NCBI RefSeq assembly: GCF_030378165.1
Contig: NZ_CP119766.1
Location: forward strand, 3,286,001-3,350,000
Direction of reading: 5' to 3'
DNA: 64,000 nt
Source of the DNA: Flavobacterium panacagri
GTDB taxonomy: Bacteria; Bacteroidota; Bacteroidia; Flavobacteriales; Flavobacteriaceae
This document shows positions 62,935 through 64,000 of this stretch, piece by piece; the stretch's first letter is position 1; each line of letters opens with the position of its first letter. The position numbers were made by a program, and so were the translations under genes. A model generated the notes under the pieces. It was given only the letters and a program-made list of their open reading frames with translations. It did not search any database and was not told the DNA's origin.

Positions 62935-63582
62935 ATGAAGATCTCTATTGTTGTTACCCAGGAAGAACACTTCAAATTCGCACAAGAAATCTGCGATACG
63001 ATAGAATCATCTGCCTTGTTGAGAGGTACGGGGATTGCTAAAAGAACTCCTGAGTATATTCAGAAAAAAATGTCGAATGGTGATGCGATGATTGCTCTGG
63101 CTGATGGAAAATTTGCAGGTTTTTGTTATATCGAAAGCTGGGAACATGGAAAATTCGTGGCGCATTCGGGATTAATTGTACATCCTGACTATAGAAGTTT
63201 AGGATTGGCAAAAAAGATAAAATCGAAAGTTTTTGATTATTCTTTGAAGAGATATCCAGATGCTAAAATATTTGGAATTACAACCGGTTTGGCTGTAATG
63301 AAGATTAACTCTGAATTAGGTTATAAACCAGTTCCATTCTCAGAATTAACAACCGATCCAAGTTTCTGGGCCGGATGTAAAACCTGTACTAACTTCCCAA
63401 TTTTACAGAGCAAAGAAAACAAAATGTGTCTTTGTACAGGAATGTTATATGATCCAAAAGAAAAACAAAAAACACCGCCGAGACATCCTTTTAATGAGGC
63501 TGTTTTAAGCAGGCTTAAAAAAATCAAACAGGCTTTGTTCTTAAACAAATTATTGTCATTTATTTTTTTATTCAAAATTTAA
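62935..63582 (+). CDS. GNAT acetyltransferase at the head of the arginine operon
   Basis: A 215-residue GNAT-fold enzyme. Motifs: FCYIESWEHGKFVAHSGLIVHPDYRSLGLAKKIKSKVFDYSLKRYP (acetyl-CoA loop YRSLGLAKK), TGLAVMKINSELGYKPVPFSEL. The C-terminal half has a cysteine cluster GCKTCTNFPILQ...MCLCTGMLYDP of unknown purpose. In Bacteroidota this gene stands directly before argG, and by context it may make N-acetyl- or N-succinyl-glutamate, the first step of arginine synthesis. This is inference; no ArgA- or ArgJ-like sequence was seen. It lies 55 nt before argG. Confidence 0.85.
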   Translation: MKISIVVTQEEHFKFAQEICDTIESSALLRGTGIAKRTPEYIQKKMSNGDAMIALADGKFAGFCYIESWEHGKFVAHSGLIVHPDYRSLGLAKKIKSKVFDYSLKRYPDAKIFGITTGLAVMKINSELGYKPVPFSELTTDPSFWAGCKTCTNFPILQSKENKMCLCTGMLYDPKEKQKTPPRHPFNEAVLSRLKKIKQALFLNKLLSFIFLFKI

Positions 63583-63637
63583 TCAAAAAGAAATCTCAAA
63601 CTGCTACATACGAAAGTATTAGCCTAAATTATAAAAA

Positions 63638-64000
63638 ATGAAAAAAGTAGTATTAGCTTATAGCGGAGGATTAGATACCTCGTATTGTTTGAAATATTTA
63701 AAAAATGAAAAAGGATACGAAGTTCATACTGTTCTTGTAGATACAGGAGGATTTTCTGCTGAAGAATTAACAGCTATTGAAAAAAGAGCGTATGAGTTAG
63801 GAAGTGCGCAACACGCCAACTTAACAATTTTAGATAAATATTACGATAAAGCTATAAAATACTTGATTTTCGGAAACGTATTAAAAAACAATACTTATCC
63901 ATTATCAGTAAGTGCTGAACGTGTTTTTCAAGCAATTGAAGCTATAAAATATGCGAAAAAAGTAGGAGCAACTGCAATCGCTCACGGAAGTACTGGTGCA
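63638..64000 (+). CDS. argG: Argininosuccinate synthase, 5' part (cut by window end)
   Basis: ArgG condenses citrulline and aspartate using ATP to form argininosuccinate. The first 121 residues are present: KKVVLAYSGGLDTSYCLKYLKNE (the ATP pyrophosphatase PP-loop SGGLDTS), VDTGGFSAEELTAIEKRAYELG, and KKVGATAIAHGSTGA, which all fit. The frame is open at the window edge, so the rest lies beyond 64000. It follows the acetyltransferase in the same direction and is presumably under the leader control described at 62611. Confidence 0.95.
   Translation, partial: MKKVVLAYSGGLDTSYCLKYLKNEKGYEVHTVLVDTGGFSAEELTAIEKRAYELGSAQHANLTILDKYYDKAIKYLIFGNVLKNNTYPLSVSAERVFQAIEAIKYAKKVGATAIAHGSTGA

Noticed and set aside
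62747..62938. 63-codon open frame ending at the start of the GNAT gene (ATGA overlap)
   Set aside because: It begins at a TTG with no in-frame ATG and has strongly AT-biased, Phe/Ile/Leu-rich content; the region is more likely the untranslated leader of the arginine operon.

Overview
The window is chromosomal DNA from a member of the Bacteroidota, almost certainly a Flavobacterium or a close relative in the Flavobacteriaceae. The support is AT-rich DNA, promoters of the form TTG-(17-23 nt)-TAnnTTTG, ribosome binding regions rich in A with little Shine-Dalgarno, and family content that is typical of the group: a type IX secretion (T9SS) type B C-terminal sorting domain, PorP/SprF, DUF4835 (PorD-like), DUF6495, DUF6913, the Bacteroidota form of RNA polymerase omega, and FabV as enoyl-ACP reductase. 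No tRNA, rRNA, phage, transposase or CRISPR array was seen. Assignment to genus is inference; family identifications are from memory of motifs, not from a search.

Layout. 1-5.2 kb: AlkC/AlkD-like repair protein, nadC, a YihY membrane protein, DUF2147, a subclass B1 metallo-beta-lactamase and a PIN-domain toxin-antitoxin pair. 5.2-10.4 kb: priA, a LytTR response regulator, the rpsF-rpsR-rplI ribosomal operon and a DUF6495 gene. 10.4-24.1 kb: a gene-poor, possibly structured leader followed by a 3,234-residue T9SS-secreted modular adhesin, a PorP/SprF-like partner and an OmpA-type protein; this resembles the SprB-SprF arrangement of gliding motility. 24.1-37.1 kb: ligA, a membrane protein, a 5'-nucleotidase split over two genes, then a housekeeping run (DUF6913, dapA, bamD, rpoZ, coaBC, DUF4835, recN, TPR protein, fabV). 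37.1-41.2 kb: glycosyltransferase, coaE and an RprX/RprY-like two-component pair. 41.2-45.7 kb: a short transcription unit with a 27-codon ORF, then a five-gene operon holding RNA ligase RtcB and release-factor-like PrfH with three uncharacterised partners. 45.7-53.7 kb: a minus-strand block (acyl-ACP thioesterase, miaA, potassium channel, exonuclease/GIY-YIG fusion, yggS, 3-hydroxyacyl-CoA dehydrogenase, Gfo/Idh/MocA oxidoreductase, RDD protein). 53.8-62.5 kb: pcm, a Fic protein with its own HTH domain, smpB, two beta-barrel proteins, VF530, GNAT, an epimerase-like protein and an M1 peptidase. 62.5-64 kb: the start of an arginine biosynthesis operon (leader, GNAT acetyltransferase, argG cut by the window end).

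The three places most likely to hold something new are the arginine-operon leader (about 62598-62777), which folds on paper into a nested multi-stem RNA and also carries a 28-codon ORF whose only two Arg codons are both CGG; the RtcB-PrfH operon with its zinc-ribbon, basic and TPR partners (41661-45615); and the giant adhesin with its leader and its recently rearranged 240-bp repeats. Several dispersed palindromic repeats, of the sort that recur in Flavobacterium intergenic regions, punctuate the window.
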